From NCBI GenBank assembly GCA_000405685.1, contig ASPF01000015.1, positions 18,246-59,883 on the forward strand: DNA of 41,638 nucleotides. Reading direction: 5' to 3'. Below are positions 8,272-16,712 of the stretch, one piece after another. The position numbers and the translations under genes are program-made. The number at the start of each line of letters is the position of its first letter. Positions within the stretch are counted from its first letter, which is position 1. The notes under the pieces were generated by a model. That model worked only from the letters and a program-made list of their open reading frames with translations. It was not told the DNA's origin and searched no databases. Source of the stretch: Candidatus Geocrenenecus sp. JGI 0000106-J15. GTDB lineage: Archaea > Thermoproteota > Nitrososphaeria_A > Caldarchaeales > Wolframiiraptoraceae.

Positions 8272-8422
8272 TGATTTACAAAAAATTGAGCGTTTTTTAA
8301 GGATTAGAATACGATCTGATATTTGAGAACTCATTAAGAATTCTGGACTATTATTCCATCTCTTTATCACTGGAGAACGATAATACTTAAAAATAGGAAA
8401 AAATAAACTCTATACGATAATC

Positions 8423-8728
8423 ATGGAGTATGTTTATGCTGCTCTTCTACTTCATAAAGCGGGAAAACAGATAAATGAGGAAAATCTAAAGAAGGTGTTA
8501 ACGGCGGCTGGCATAGATCCAGATGAAGTTAGAGTTAAATCTCTTGTTGCAGCTATCTCAGAAGTAAATATTGATGAAGTATTAAAATCAGCAACAGCCA
8601 TGCCTGTGGCTGTAACAGCAGCTGCACCCGCACCCGCAGCAGTTGAGGCCAAGCCAGCTGAAGAGAAGAAAGAAGAGAAGAAAGAGGAAGAAGAAGCATT
8701 AGCTGGATTAAGCGCACTATTCGGATAA
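8423..8728 (+). CDS. rpl12: Ribosomal protein L12/P1 (stalk protein)
   Basis: A 101-residue acidic stalk protein. The N-terminal dimerisation region (MEYVYAALLLHKAGKQI) is followed by an Ala/Pro/Val hinge, a Lys/Glu run and the conserved tail ALAGLSALFG, which contacts translation factors. It multimerises on L10/P0. A TATA-like ACTTAAAAATA near 8384-8394 gives a short leader. In most archaea this gene directly follows rpl10 on the same strand; here it is on the opposite strand and about 5 kb away, because the rpl12-alaS segment is inverted relative to the usual order. Confidence 0.95.
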   Translation: MEYVYAALLLHKAGKQINEENLKKVLTAAGIDPDEVRVKSLVAAISEVNIDEVLKSATAMPVAVTAAAPAPAAVEAKPAEEKKEEKKEEEEALAGLSALFG

Positions 8729-8750
8729 CTAGATAACCTACTAGAAACCC

Positions 8751-8771
8751 GAAGATTAACTTGTTATCTTC
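8751..8771 (+). terminator. Possible rpl12 terminator hairpin
   Basis: A 6-bp stem (GAAGAT at 8751-8756 with ATCTTC at 8766-8771, 9-nt loop) is followed by a T-run (about 8783-8787). Archaeal termination depends mainly on the T-rich tract, so the stem may be incidental. Confidence 0.35.
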
Positions 8772-8832
8772 TTGATCAATACATTTTTGCGTGGTAGCCA
8801 GAGTATTATCGCTACATAGATTTTTCAGAATA

Positions 8833-8840
8833 CTTATATC
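8833..8840 (+). promoter_or_regulatory. TATA box of the secreted propeller gene (leaderless)
   Basis: CTTATATC is centred about 26 bp before the ATG at 8862, which predicts transcription starting at the start codon. There is no Shine-Dalgarno sequence upstream of that ATG, which agrees. Confidence 0.55.
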
Positions 8841-8861
8841 AAAGATTGGGAAAATAAATTT

Positions 8862-10484
8862 ATGAAGGAGACTATAAAAAAGAGTCCGCAAGTCCTGATG
8901 TTGGTTATTCTGCTTTTAGGCTTCTTTGAGATTAGCTTAGTCCCAGTTTTTGGGGATTCTTTCCGTAGCCAGCAAGGTCTTACGGAAGGGTGGGTACGTA
9001 TCATTTCAGGAGGCTTCAACGATACAAACCAGATCGGGATAAACAATTTTGTAGAATATGATGGATATCTCTATGCAAGCGTACACAATAAAAGGGGTGG
9101 AGCTGAGATATGGAGGACCCAAGACTTCGCTCATTGGGAAATGATAGAACGGAATGGTTTAGGTAACACAAGAAATTCTCATATACTATTATTTGTTTTA
9201 AAAGGCAATCTATATGCGGGGACTTTCAATAAGGATGATGGAGCTGAATTATGGATCTCAAAGGATGGTGTAAGTTTTACCCAGATTGTTTCTAAAGGCT
9301 TAGGAGATAAAGACAATATTGGCATCTTTTCTCTTCCAGTACTCTTTAAAGATAAGATCTTGGTACCCGTGCAGAATGGTCAAGTTGGGTCTATTAAGGA
9401 TGGAGCTGAGATATGGGTATCCGAGGATGGTAAAACTTTTAAGAGAAGTCAAGGAGGGGGGCTGGGGGATCCCTCAAACATAGGGATATATTTCCATTCT
9501 ACACCATTCAAAGACTACCTCTACCTAAGTACGTATAACCCAGTTAACGGAGGAGAAATATGGAGAACCAGAGATGGGGTTAAATGGGAGAAAATGGTTG
9601 ATAAGGGATTTGGAGTTAAGGAGAACATCATTGTTCACCCACTAATAATCTTCAAGGATCATCTCTACGCAGTCACATACAACTTAAACGGATTAAACAT
9701 ATTCAGATCTGAAGATGGGAAAAACTGGGAAAAAGTCGTAGAGAACGGTTTCAACTATGGTAAGTACAAAAACATCTGGGGACTATTGACTGAAATCAAT
9801 GGAGTTCTCTATCTTACAACCGTAAGTACCCCCACGGTTGGAGCATTCCAGTTATGGAGATCTAGCGATGGAAAGAATTGGACTCAAATCGGGAGAACAG
9901 GATTTGGTAACATTAACAATCACTTCGCAGGTATATCTCTAGGCCCAGATGGACAGTTCTATCTCTCAACCCTTAATGGTATAGATGGAGTAGAAGCTTG
10001 GAAGTCCAAAGATTCCGAGAACTGGGAGATGATATTCAAAGAAGATAGGGGCTATACATCTCATACAGGTGCTGGATTACATTATTTCAAAAACTACCTA
10101 TACATGTTAATCTACGATGTTGAGAAAGGTATTGAGATATGGAAGTATATGAAACCTCTAGTAACCACAACTACCACGACTACGGCTGAGACTACTACTG
10201 AGACTGTGGTTTCAAAAACTACTAGCCCAACGCCTACACAGACATCAACAACGATGTATACATCCCAAACGTCAGCAACTCAACAATCAACAGTTACTCC
10301 AACCATTACAGAGCAGAGCACAACTATAGTATCTACTCTAACCCCCGCTACTACCGAATCAGGTAGGGGAATCACAGAATACGCTATCATTGCTTCAGCA
10401 GCTGCTGCTATAGCTGTAACACTATACTTCATTCTCAAGATTAAGTTGTTAGCTCGACCTCTCCCACCACCTCCCCCACCGTAG
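8862..10484 (+). CDS. Secreted, membrane-anchored beta-propeller-like repeat protein
   Basis: A 540-residue exported protein. It has a signal peptide (residues 1-31, hydrophobic VLMLVILLLGFFEISLV), then about seven to eight degenerate repeats of 50-60 residues containing GAEIWRTQD, GAELWISKDG, GAEIWVSEDG, GGEIWRTRDG, NIFRSEDGKNWE, LWRSSDGKNW and AWKSKDSENW. These resemble the S/T-x-D-G-x-x-W Asp-box of BNR/sortilin-type propellers. A Thr/Ser-rich stalk follows (about 436-503), then one transmembrane helix (about 507-526) and a Pro-rich end. It is therefore probably displayed on the cell surface like S-layer-associated proteins. Ligand or enzymatic role is unknown; catalytic sialidase residues are not evident. 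It lies between rpl12 and alaS, where no such gene normally occurs. Confidence 0.8.
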   Translation: MKETIKKSPQVLMLVILLLGFFEISLVPVFGDSFRSQQGLTEGWVRIISGGFNDTNQIGINNFVEYDGYLYASVHNKRGGAEIWRTQDFAHWEMIERNGLGNTRNSHILLFVLKGNLYAGTFNKDDGAELWISKDGVSFTQIVSKGLGDKDNIGIFSLPVLFKDKILVPVQNGQVGSIKDGAEIWVSEDGKTFKRSQGGGLGDPSNIGIYFHSTPFKDYLYLSTYNPVNGGEIWRTRDGVKWEKMVDKGFGVKENIIVHPLIIFKDHLYAVTYNLNGLNIFRSEDGKNWEKVVENGFNYGKYKNIWGLLTEINGVLYLTTVSTPTVGAFQLWRSSDGKNWTQIGRTGFGNINNHFAGISLGPDGQFYLSTLNGIDGVEAWKSKDSENWEMIFKEDRGYTSHTGAGLHYFKNYLYMLIYDVEKGIEIWKYMKPLVTTTTTTTAETTTETVVSKTTSPTPTQTSTTMYTSQTSATQQSTVTPTITEQSTTIVSTLTPATTESGRGITEYAIIASAAAAIAVTLYFILKIKLLARPLPPPPPP

Positions 10485-10616
10485 ACAGCGTAGAAATCTA
10501 ACCCTAGACCACTAAAATCGACTAGAAGTTAGAAGGTCATAGCAATAAATCGTTTAGTTTACAGGGTTTAAAGTATTTAAAGTATCCTAATTTAAAGAAT
10601 TTAGCGGGGAGATACA

Positions 10617-13400
10617 TTGTCTCATGGAACATTGGTTACCTTCGATAAGCTCCAAGATGCAGAAGCATATTCATTAGATTTTTTTAGAGAAAGAGGATAT
10701 GTAAGGAAGAAGTGTAAAATCTGTGGGGGATACTTCTGGACCGTTGATCTTGATAGAGAGATATGCGGTGAATCACCATGCGAGGAATACAAATTCATCG
10801 GTAAGAATCTAGCAAAGAAGAAACTAGATGTTAAAGGCTCTAGGGAGACCTTCCTAAGATTCTTTGAGAAGAGGGATCATAATGTCATCAAGCCTTATCC
10901 AGTCGTAGCGAGATGGAGAACAGACATGTTCTTAACTGATGCAAGCATTGTAGATTTCCAGCCATTTGTTACCTCCGGCATAGCTCCGCCCCCCGCAAAC
11001 CCTCTAGTTATCAGCCAGCCATGCATAAGACTGGTCGATGTAGACAAGGTTGGATTAACCTTTGGTAGACATTTAACGATATTCGAGATGGGTGGGGCAC
11101 ATGCTTTCAACTATCCTGATAAAGAAGTCTACTGGAAAGAAGGCACCGTAAGATATTACCATGAATTTGCAAGAGAGGAATTCGGCATACCTGAAGAAGA
11201 GATAATCTATAAAGAATCTATATGGAGTGGTGGAGGAAATGCTGGACCATGTTTTGAGACTATCTCGTACGGGCTTGAACTAGCTACCTTAGTCTTCATG
11301 CAGTATAAAACATTGGATAATGGGCTTCTAGAGTTACCGATAAGAACGGTGGATACAGGTTATGGAATAGAAAGATTTGCATGGTTCAGCCAAGGGACAC
11401 CAAGCTGCTTCGATGCTATATATGGAGGACTATATCCAAGGTTGGAGAAGATAATAGAGATACCTAAACCTGATGGAAAACTCTTAGAAGCTTATTCACC
11501 GTATACAGCCCTTGTAACTCCGAAAGCCAGCCAAACTATAATGCAAGCTCGAAGAATAGTGTCGGAAAGATCTGGGATACCTCTAGAAGTTATTGAGAAG
11601 GAGATAGTCCCCCTAGAAAGAGTCTACGCTCTCTTAGATTATACTAAATCTATAACCTTCATAATTAGTGAGGGGGTGGTCCCCTCAAACGTTAAAGTTG
11701 GCTATCTAGTTAGACTACTCATAAGGAAAGCCTATAGATTATTAGAATTGATCAACTCAGTAGACAAGCTAATCGACTTAATAGATTTACAGATAAACTA
11801 TTGGGCAGGAGACTTCCCCCATCTCCGAGAGATAAGAAATGAAACAATTGAGATAATTGAATCAGAAATAAACAAGTTTAAGGAGACTATCAAGCGTGGA
11901 GCAGCTTACGTTGAGAAGGAAATTAAGCAGTTAAAGACAAGGGTGGATGAGATCCCTGCAGAATTCTTGGTAAGAATGTATGATGAGAAAGGTCTAACAC
12001 CAGACTTCATTAAAAATATATCTGAAAAAATGGGTCTTAAGATAAGCATTCCAGAGAACTTCTATGAACTCGTAGCTTCAAGACATCTAAGAGCAGTTGA
12101 GCCGCCAGCACAAGATTGGATAAAGATTCTTGAAGAGAAAGTAAAGAATTACCCATCTACGAAGAAGCTTTTCTATGAGCAACCTCTTGAATTCGTCTTT
12201 AAAGCTAAGGTCTTAGGAACAGTTGACAACTACGTCATCTTAGATCAAACATTATTCTATCCGACAGGTGGAGGGCAAGCCTCAGATAACGGATTTCTTA
12301 AATGGGGAGATAATAGAGCAAGAGTTACGGAAGTTATACTACTTAGCGGTGGAGTAATCTTACATAAAGTGGAGGGGCCTGTTCCCCCTCAAGGTGTAGA
12401 AGTTGAAGGAGAACTAGATAGAGTTAGAAGGCTTAGATTAATGAGGCATCATACCGCTACACATATAATACTTGGAGCTGCTAGAAGAGTCTTAGGAAAA
12501 CATGCTTGGCAGGCGGGAGCTGAGAAGGAGCCTGATAAAGCTAGACTCGACATATATCATCATAAAAGGTTAAGTAGAGAAGACATAGAGAAGATCGAGC
12601 ATCTAGCCAACAGTATTGTTAATAGTAGAATTCCAGTTATTATTAAATGGATGGATAGAAATGAAGCTGAAAAAATTTACGGGTTTACACTATATCAAGG
12701 AGGAGAAGTCCCTTCAGCTATTATTAGAGTAGTAGAGATACCTGGATGGGATGCAGAAGCATGTGGAGGAATACATTGTGAGAATACAGAAGACATAGGA
12801 TTAATAAAGATAGTAAAGACAGAAAGAATACAAGAAGGAGTTGAGAGATTAATCTTTACAGCTGGTACATCAACGCTACCATACATTCAGGAAGATGAGA
12901 AGATCATCTCTGAAATATCAACGATGCTTGAAACACCTCCAACCAGTATTTTACAGAAACTGCAAGAGACAATTAATGAGCTGAGAGACCTTAGAAGAAG
13001 ACACCGTGCATTCATCAAGATTGCTGCAAGATATAGAGCGAAGGAATTATCCAGTAAGCCTTTAAAGTTTGATGAACTAAGAATATATATATCTAGAGAA
13101 AGAGAAGATGATAGAGAATATATTTTTGCGATTTCAGATGAATTGATAGAAGCCCATCAGCCTATATGTTTTATAGCGGTTTATGGTGAGGAGAGACCGA
13201 GTATACTAGTTGTATCTAATGAAGAAGCTCAGAATCTAGGTCTACATGCAGGAGAACTTGCAGACAAGATTGCATCTAGAATAGGTGGAAAAGCAGGAGG
13301 ACAGAGTAAGCTTGGTCAAGGAGTACTAAAAAACGATGTAGAGCAAGAAGCTTTAGAAGAAATAGCTTTAGAAGCTATTATGAATATTCTAAAGAGTTAG
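10617..13400 (+). CDS. alaS: Alanyl-tRNA synthetase
   Basis: A 927-residue archaeal-type AlaRS that charges tRNA-Ala. It has the archaeal N-terminal Cys cluster (CKICGGYFW, CGESPCEE), the class II core (SRETFLRFFEKRDHNVI, then TFGRHLTIFEMGG and GNAGPCFE), the editing domain with zinc-binding HHTATHIILGAARRVLG and CGGIHCENTEDIG, and a C-terminal GGRxG-like tail (IGGKAGGQSKLGQG). The start is TTG 10617, preceded by GGGGAG at a good distance and a TATA box near 10574-10582. Length is normal. AlaS commonly follows rpl12 in TACK archaea and still does here, though inverted relative to rpl10. Confidence 0.96.
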   Translation: MSHGTLVTFDKLQDAEAYSLDFFRERGYVRKKCKICGGYFWTVDLDREICGESPCEEYKFIGKNLAKKKLDVKGSRETFLRFFEKRDHNVIKPYPVVARWRTDMFLTDASIVDFQPFVTSGIAPPPANPLVISQPCIRLVDVDKVGLTFGRHLTIFEMGGAHAFNYPDKEVYWKEGTVRYYHEFAREEFGIPEEEIIYKESIWSGGGNAGPCFETISYGLELATLVFMQYKTLDNGLLELPIRTVDTGYGIERFAWFSQGTPSCFDAIYGGLYPRLEKIIEIPKPDGKLLEAYSPYTALVTPKASQTIMQARRIVSERSGIPLEVIEKEIVPLERVYALLDYTKSITFIISEGVVPSNVKVGYLVRLLIRKAYRLLELINSVDKLIDLIDLQINYWAGDFPHLREIRNETIEIIESEINKFKETIKRGAAYVEKEIKQLKTRVDEIPAEFLVRMYDEKGLTPDFIKNISEKMGLKISIPENFYELVASRHLRAVEPPAQDWIKILEEKVKNYPSTKKLFYEQPLEFVFKAKVLGTVDNYVILDQTLFYPTGGGQASDNGFLKWGDNRARVTEVILLSGGVILHKVEGPVPPQGVEVEGELDRVRRLRLMRHHTATHIILGAARRVLGKHAWQAGAEKEPDKARLDIYHHKRLSREDIEKIEHLANSIVNSRIPVIIKWMDRNEAEKIYGFTLYQGGEVPSAIIRVVEIPGWDAEACGGIHCENTEDIGLIKIVKTERIQEGVERLIFTAGTSTLPYIQEDEKIISEISTMLETPPTSILQKLQETINELRDLRRRHRAFIKIAARYRAKELSSKPLKFDELRIYISREREDDREYIFAISDELIEAHQPICFIAVYGEERPSILVVSNEEAQNLGLHAGELADKIASRIGGKAGGQSKLGQGVLKNDVEQEALEEIALEAIMNILKS

Positions 13401-13412
13401 AAAATACTAAAA

Positions 13413-14279
13413 CTACTTCTTCGACTCTATAACTTCTTTAAGCTTCTTAGCCATCATTTCAGCCTTCATGATTACCTCTGATATTACTTCTTTGGAAGGT
13501 AAAGCTAATTCAACAGCTAGCATTCTCGCTTCTCTAGCAGCTTTTAATAATATAACTTGAATCGTCTCTCTCGTAACATAGCCTAGTTCAACTGCCAACT
13601 TAATAGCTGAGCTGCCTGCTTCAATAATCTCACTCTTTACTTTCTCTAAGTCTATCGAGAGGTCTTCTCCACTGATTAACACTCCATCTTCAAAGGCCTT
13701 GTCAACGGTTACTCCTTTCATAACTGTTTTTATATCTAGTCTTGCTAGGAGAGAGGCTAGTTGAGGAGATATCTCTTCTCCTTTCTTTGCGACTAAAGTA
13801 TCTTTAGCAATCCATATATGTCCACCCTCAATCTTCGTAGGTATCTTCAGTTTACCGAAATCGCTTAGTATCGGTCCAGGCGGTAAACCAGTATTCATCT
13901 CTGGAACGACGACATCTATATCAGCTTTCTCACCTGCTTTAGCATGCATCAATATCTTGTTCTTATCTAGTAGTATCTTAAGCTTGAATGCACTCATATT
14001 AGAGAAGATGAACCCTACGGGGGTATGTAGATCTTCTACAAGTTTCACTAATTCTTTTTTACCCATTTTCTCTACAGCTTTAATGAATAAGGTCTTCTTA
14101 GCTACCCGTATTACAGCGATATCCCTAAGCTTCTTTCTAATCTCATGAATCAAGTTAGCTCTTAAGCCTGTTAACTTAAAGACTGCTAGCACCTTGTTCT
14201 TCTCGATAAGATCAGCTAGCTCATTTACTTCATCAATCTTCCACTTCTGTATTTTGGTAGCAGTAACTTGACTCGGCAA
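13413..14279 (-). CDS. rpl10: Ribosomal protein L10/P0 (stalk base), short form
   Basis: A 288-residue P0 homologue: N-terminal rRNA-binding domain with ELADLIEKNKVLAVFKLTGL and IRVAKKTLFIKAVEKMGKK, then the archaeal insertion domain with TGLPPGPILSDFGKLKIPTKIEGGHIWI, and C-terminal helices that bind L12 dimers (AGSSAIKLAVELGYVT, AREARMLAVELALPS). It stops at LKEVIESKK and lacks the acidic Glu/Lys linker and LGALFG-type tail that many archaeal P0 proteins share with L12. The start is TTG 14279, with GAGGTG eleven bases upstream. It converges with alaS, 12 bp apart. A TATA-like TTTTTTAAG lies about 55 bp upstream, so it has its own promoter. Confidence 0.93.
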   Translation of the reverse strand: MPSQVTATKIQKWKIDEVNELADLIEKNKVLAVFKLTGLRANLIHEIRKKLRDIAVIRVAKKTLFIKAVEKMGKKELVKLVEDLHTPVGFIFSNMSAFKLKILLDKNKILMHAKAGEKADIDVVVPEMNTGLPPGPILSDFGKLKIPTKIEGGHIWIAKDTLVAKKGEEISPQLASLLARLDIKTVMKGVTVDKAFEDGVLISGEDLSIDLEKVKSEIIEAGSSAIKLAVELGYVTRETIQVILLKAAREARMLAVELALPSKEVISEVIMKAEMMAKKLKEVIESKK

Positions 14280-14467
14280 GACTTGTATGACACCTCTTCC
14301 ATCTTAGTAGCTCGAATACTGGTGATTCAGCCTACTTAAAAAACTTAAAACTTAGGACATAGAAATACTATAGCTGCTTCGTTTATGAATATGTTTACTA
14401 GGGTCCTCAGTAATAGAAGTGTTTCAAAAATAGTGTAGGTGATTCTAGGACTCAAGCTTAACCTACT

Positions 14468-16057
14468 TTAATACTTAGAGGAGAAGACTATTTTTAGAAG
14501 GTCGGATATCTTTACTGTTTTAAGAATGTTTACTAAGAAGACGATGAAGCCTACACCTAACATTAATGCTCCTACTGTAGCATAGAACATGTAAGGCTCA
14601 TATGGTCCTAGCCCCATCGGGTAAAGTGTCCTCCTCAGCATTCCAAGGGTTCCAGCAAGACCCATGCTTAACCCCATCACCAGGCCACCCACGGTCCACA
14701 ATATCAAGTGGAGACTTGCCAGCTTCTCATCTAGAGCTTTTCCAGTCAATAGTGGAAACAGTGCGTATATTGCTGCGAAGAGTGTTAGAGATAGACCGAC
14801 TAGGAGCTGGATGTGCCCATGTATTCCTATTACCCACTGGGTATTGTGGAAGAATCTATTTGATGCATAATTTGCTTGGATTATTCCAGCTAGACCGCCG
14901 ACAGCATATCCAACGATAGATGCAAGAACAAATTTCAATGGTGCAGTATACTTTACAGGTCTAGCAAACCACATAGTTGCTAATACTGCGAACATCGTTA
15001 AACCCATCGTGATAAGTTCTCCCCAAGTAAATAGTTGACCTTGAACTTGTAAGAGTATTGGTTGAGGAGTGTCTGCTAGCATATGATGATTCCATACGAA
15101 TAATGAGACTACAAGATCTGCAAGTATAACAGTTCTGACAACAGATTCTCCATACAGCTTTCTATTCAAGATTAGTGGAACTATTAGATACCAGGTTCCA
15201 GCTGTAAAGATCAAGACGTTTCCATCAGCGATTAAGTCTAAGCCCCACCAGAAGACGTTCTTATATATCAAGGGGTCGACGGCTGTTATTGGTATTGCTG
15301 CTCCAGGTATCATGTGAGAGACTGCGAAGATCGTTAACAATAATCCTACGCCTCCTATTACGAATGCGTTTAGAGTTGTATCTACACATCCTCTGAAGAC
15401 GGCTACAACGAATACTGGATAATTAAATGCTTTAGCTGAATATTCTGGAGTCTTCTTTATCTTTGCTTTAATCTTATCTAGATTGAATGCTGTTGTAAGT
15501 AGCTCTCTTATAACATACCAAGGACTTGGAGATGCACCATCAGTATGTCTAAGAGGTAGAAATATTGTTGCAAACATGTTTGCAAAAAATACTAATACTC
15601 CTCCTAGAATCAATGTTACACCTAGCCCGAAGAATAGTATGCTGTGGATGTCCCATCCGATTATTTCGTATGCAGTAGGTATAGGCCAATAAAGAGTATA
15701 TAGTGGTGCATAATGGGTTATGAACGTAGTAGTCCAGACCGTCAAGGTACCTATCAACATCAGCCAGAAACTAGCGTATGCTGCTTTCTTACTATAGATG
15801 TCTTTCTTGAGAATGTATGGTACGAGGAAGTAGAATGCACCCATAACGGCCATGTATGCCCATCCATATACACCAACAAATGGATGAGCTGTCATCATAG
15901 AGTAGAAATGCTTTTCATCAAAGAATTCCGTGAGAATATTCAAGATTCTAAATCTCATCAATAATCCTTCTAAGCCTGCTAAGGCTAAGAAGATTAATGA
16001 AACAACCACGAACCTTATTGATAATATTTTCCTTTCTTCTTCATTCATCTTCTTCAT
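14468..16057 (-). CDS. B-family-like heme-copper oxidoreductase subunit I with altered active site (possible nitric oxide reductase)
   Basis: A 529-residue protein with about 13 hydrophobic helices. Low-spin heme ligands are present: His58 in helix II (MMTAHPF) and His415 in helix X (GIHGH); His413 is the high-spin heme ligand. CuB-type His324-His325 are present (VWNHHMLADTP). In helix VI, where oxygen reductases have GHPxVY supplying a CuB His and the cross-linked Tyr, this protein reads WWGLDLIADGN (270-280). Aligned without gaps from the WW, Asp274 replaces the His and Asp278 the Tyr. The rest aligns best with B-family (ba3-type) enzymes. Loss of both residues is known from nitric-oxide-reducing relatives. 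Subunit II overlaps by 4 bp (ATGA). ATG 16057 or ATG 16048 (better spacing from GGGGG) starts it. Confidence 0.85.
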   Translation of the reverse strand: MKKMNEEERKILSIRFVVVSLIFLALAGLEGLLMRFRILNILTEFFDEKHFYSMMTAHPFVGVYGWAYMAVMGAFYFLVPYILKKDIYSKKAAYASFWLMLIGTLTVWTTTFITHYAPLYTLYWPIPTAYEIIGWDIHSILFFGLGVTLILGGVLVFFANMFATIFLPLRHTDGASPSPWYVIRELLTTAFNLDKIKAKIKKTPEYSAKAFNYPVFVVAVFRGCVDTTLNAFVIGGVGLLLTIFAVSHMIPGAAIPITAVDPLIYKNVFWWGLDLIADGNVLIFTAGTWYLIVPLILNRKLYGESVVRTVILADLVVSLFVWNHHMLADTPQPILLQVQGQLFTWGELITMGLTMFAVLATMWFARPVKYTAPLKFVLASIVGYAVGGLAGIIQANYASNRFFHNTQWVIGIHGHIQLLVGLSLTLFAAIYALFPLLTGKALDEKLASLHLILWTVGGLVMGLSMGLAGTLGMLRRTLYPMGLGPYEPYMFYATVGALMLGVGFIVFLVNILKTVKISDLLKIVFSSKY

Positions 16058-16626
16058 CCCCCTACTACGTATATGGCATCTGGAACGTACATGTAGGGAT
16101 GCTTAGGACCACTATACTCTGTAGATCTTATATCATAGTAGCCAGGCTCTTCAAATATCCAAATTATCCGGTTTGTGTATGGCTGGGGAACCACCTGCAT
16201 CTGGAAAACAATCAACCCATCTTTACGGAATACTCCAAAACCATATAGTAGGTCAGCTGATACTACAATGAATTCTACTGGAACTCCAGCTGGAACTCTA
16301 ATAGGTTTTTCAGGAAGTATAAACTCGTAATTTTTTACTTCTATTGTTATGGTTAGTCTTGGTTCATCCTCAAGCCATAGTGCATATTTTGCAGATGGGA
16401 GAATTGGAGATAGCATAAGTATGTTTCCAATTACTAATATCGTTAATAGGAAGATCAGCCATCTCTTCTCTCCCTTCTCCATCCCCTTCTTTTCTTCTTG
16501 TTTCTCGGTTGGATCTTCTCTTCTGTCTCCACCTCTTTGAGTTAAGATGTAGAATGCTATAATGAAGCCTATGACGATAGCTATTATAGAGAAGTAAATA
16601 TATTCTATAATAAGCTGGGGAGCCAT
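16054..16626 (-). CDS. Heme-copper oxidoreductase subunit II lacking the CuA site
   Basis: A 190-residue protein with two hydrophobic helices (about 8-28 and 56-76) and a C-terminal cupredoxin domain outside the membrane. The CuA motif is recognisable but degenerate: the first His is Tyr128 (ADLLYGFGV), and the binding loop reads STEYSGPKHPYM (168-179), so both cysteines are serines (168, 172) while Glu170, His176 and Met179 remain. Such a domain cannot hold binuclear CuA, as in quinol oxidases and some NO reductases, so electrons probably come from quinol or another carrier. The gene starts at ATG 16626 and is translationally coupled to subunit I. The loss matches the altered catalytic subunit. 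Confidence 0.85.
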   Translation of the reverse strand: MAPQLIIEYIYFSIIAIVIGFIIAFYILTQRGGDRREDPTEKQEEKKGMEKGEKRWLIFLLTILVIGNILMLSPILPSAKYALWLEDEPRLTITIEVKNYEFILPEKPIRVPAGVPVEFIVVSADLLYGFGVFRKDGLIVFQMQVVPQPYTNRIIWIFEEPGYYDIRSTEYSGPKHPYMYVPDAIYVVGG

Positions 16627-16658
16627 AGCGTATAATATACTTGATTAGCAGATAGATA

Positions 16659-16682
16659 TGTTGAACATGCAACATTTTGCAT
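16659..16682. promoter_or_regulatory. Overlapping palindromes upstream of the heme-copper operon
   Basis: ATGCAA and TTGCAT arms (16667-16672, 16677-16682; 4-bp centre) overlap a second repeat, TGTTG and CAACA (16659-16663, 16670-16674). They lie 33-56 bp upstream of the subunit II ATG, just upstream of or over a weak TATA-like CATATCTA, in the 86-bp gap after the regulator gene. This is where a regulator of the operon would be expected to bind. Confidence 0.45.
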
Positions 16683-16712
16683 ATATTCTTTATAACTCTC
16701 TGCAGAGCATCC

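Noticed and set aside
8227..8370. N-terminal extension of fumarase
   Set aside because: The extra 48 codons are not fumarase-like and run through the likely promoter; ATG 8226 gives the family length.
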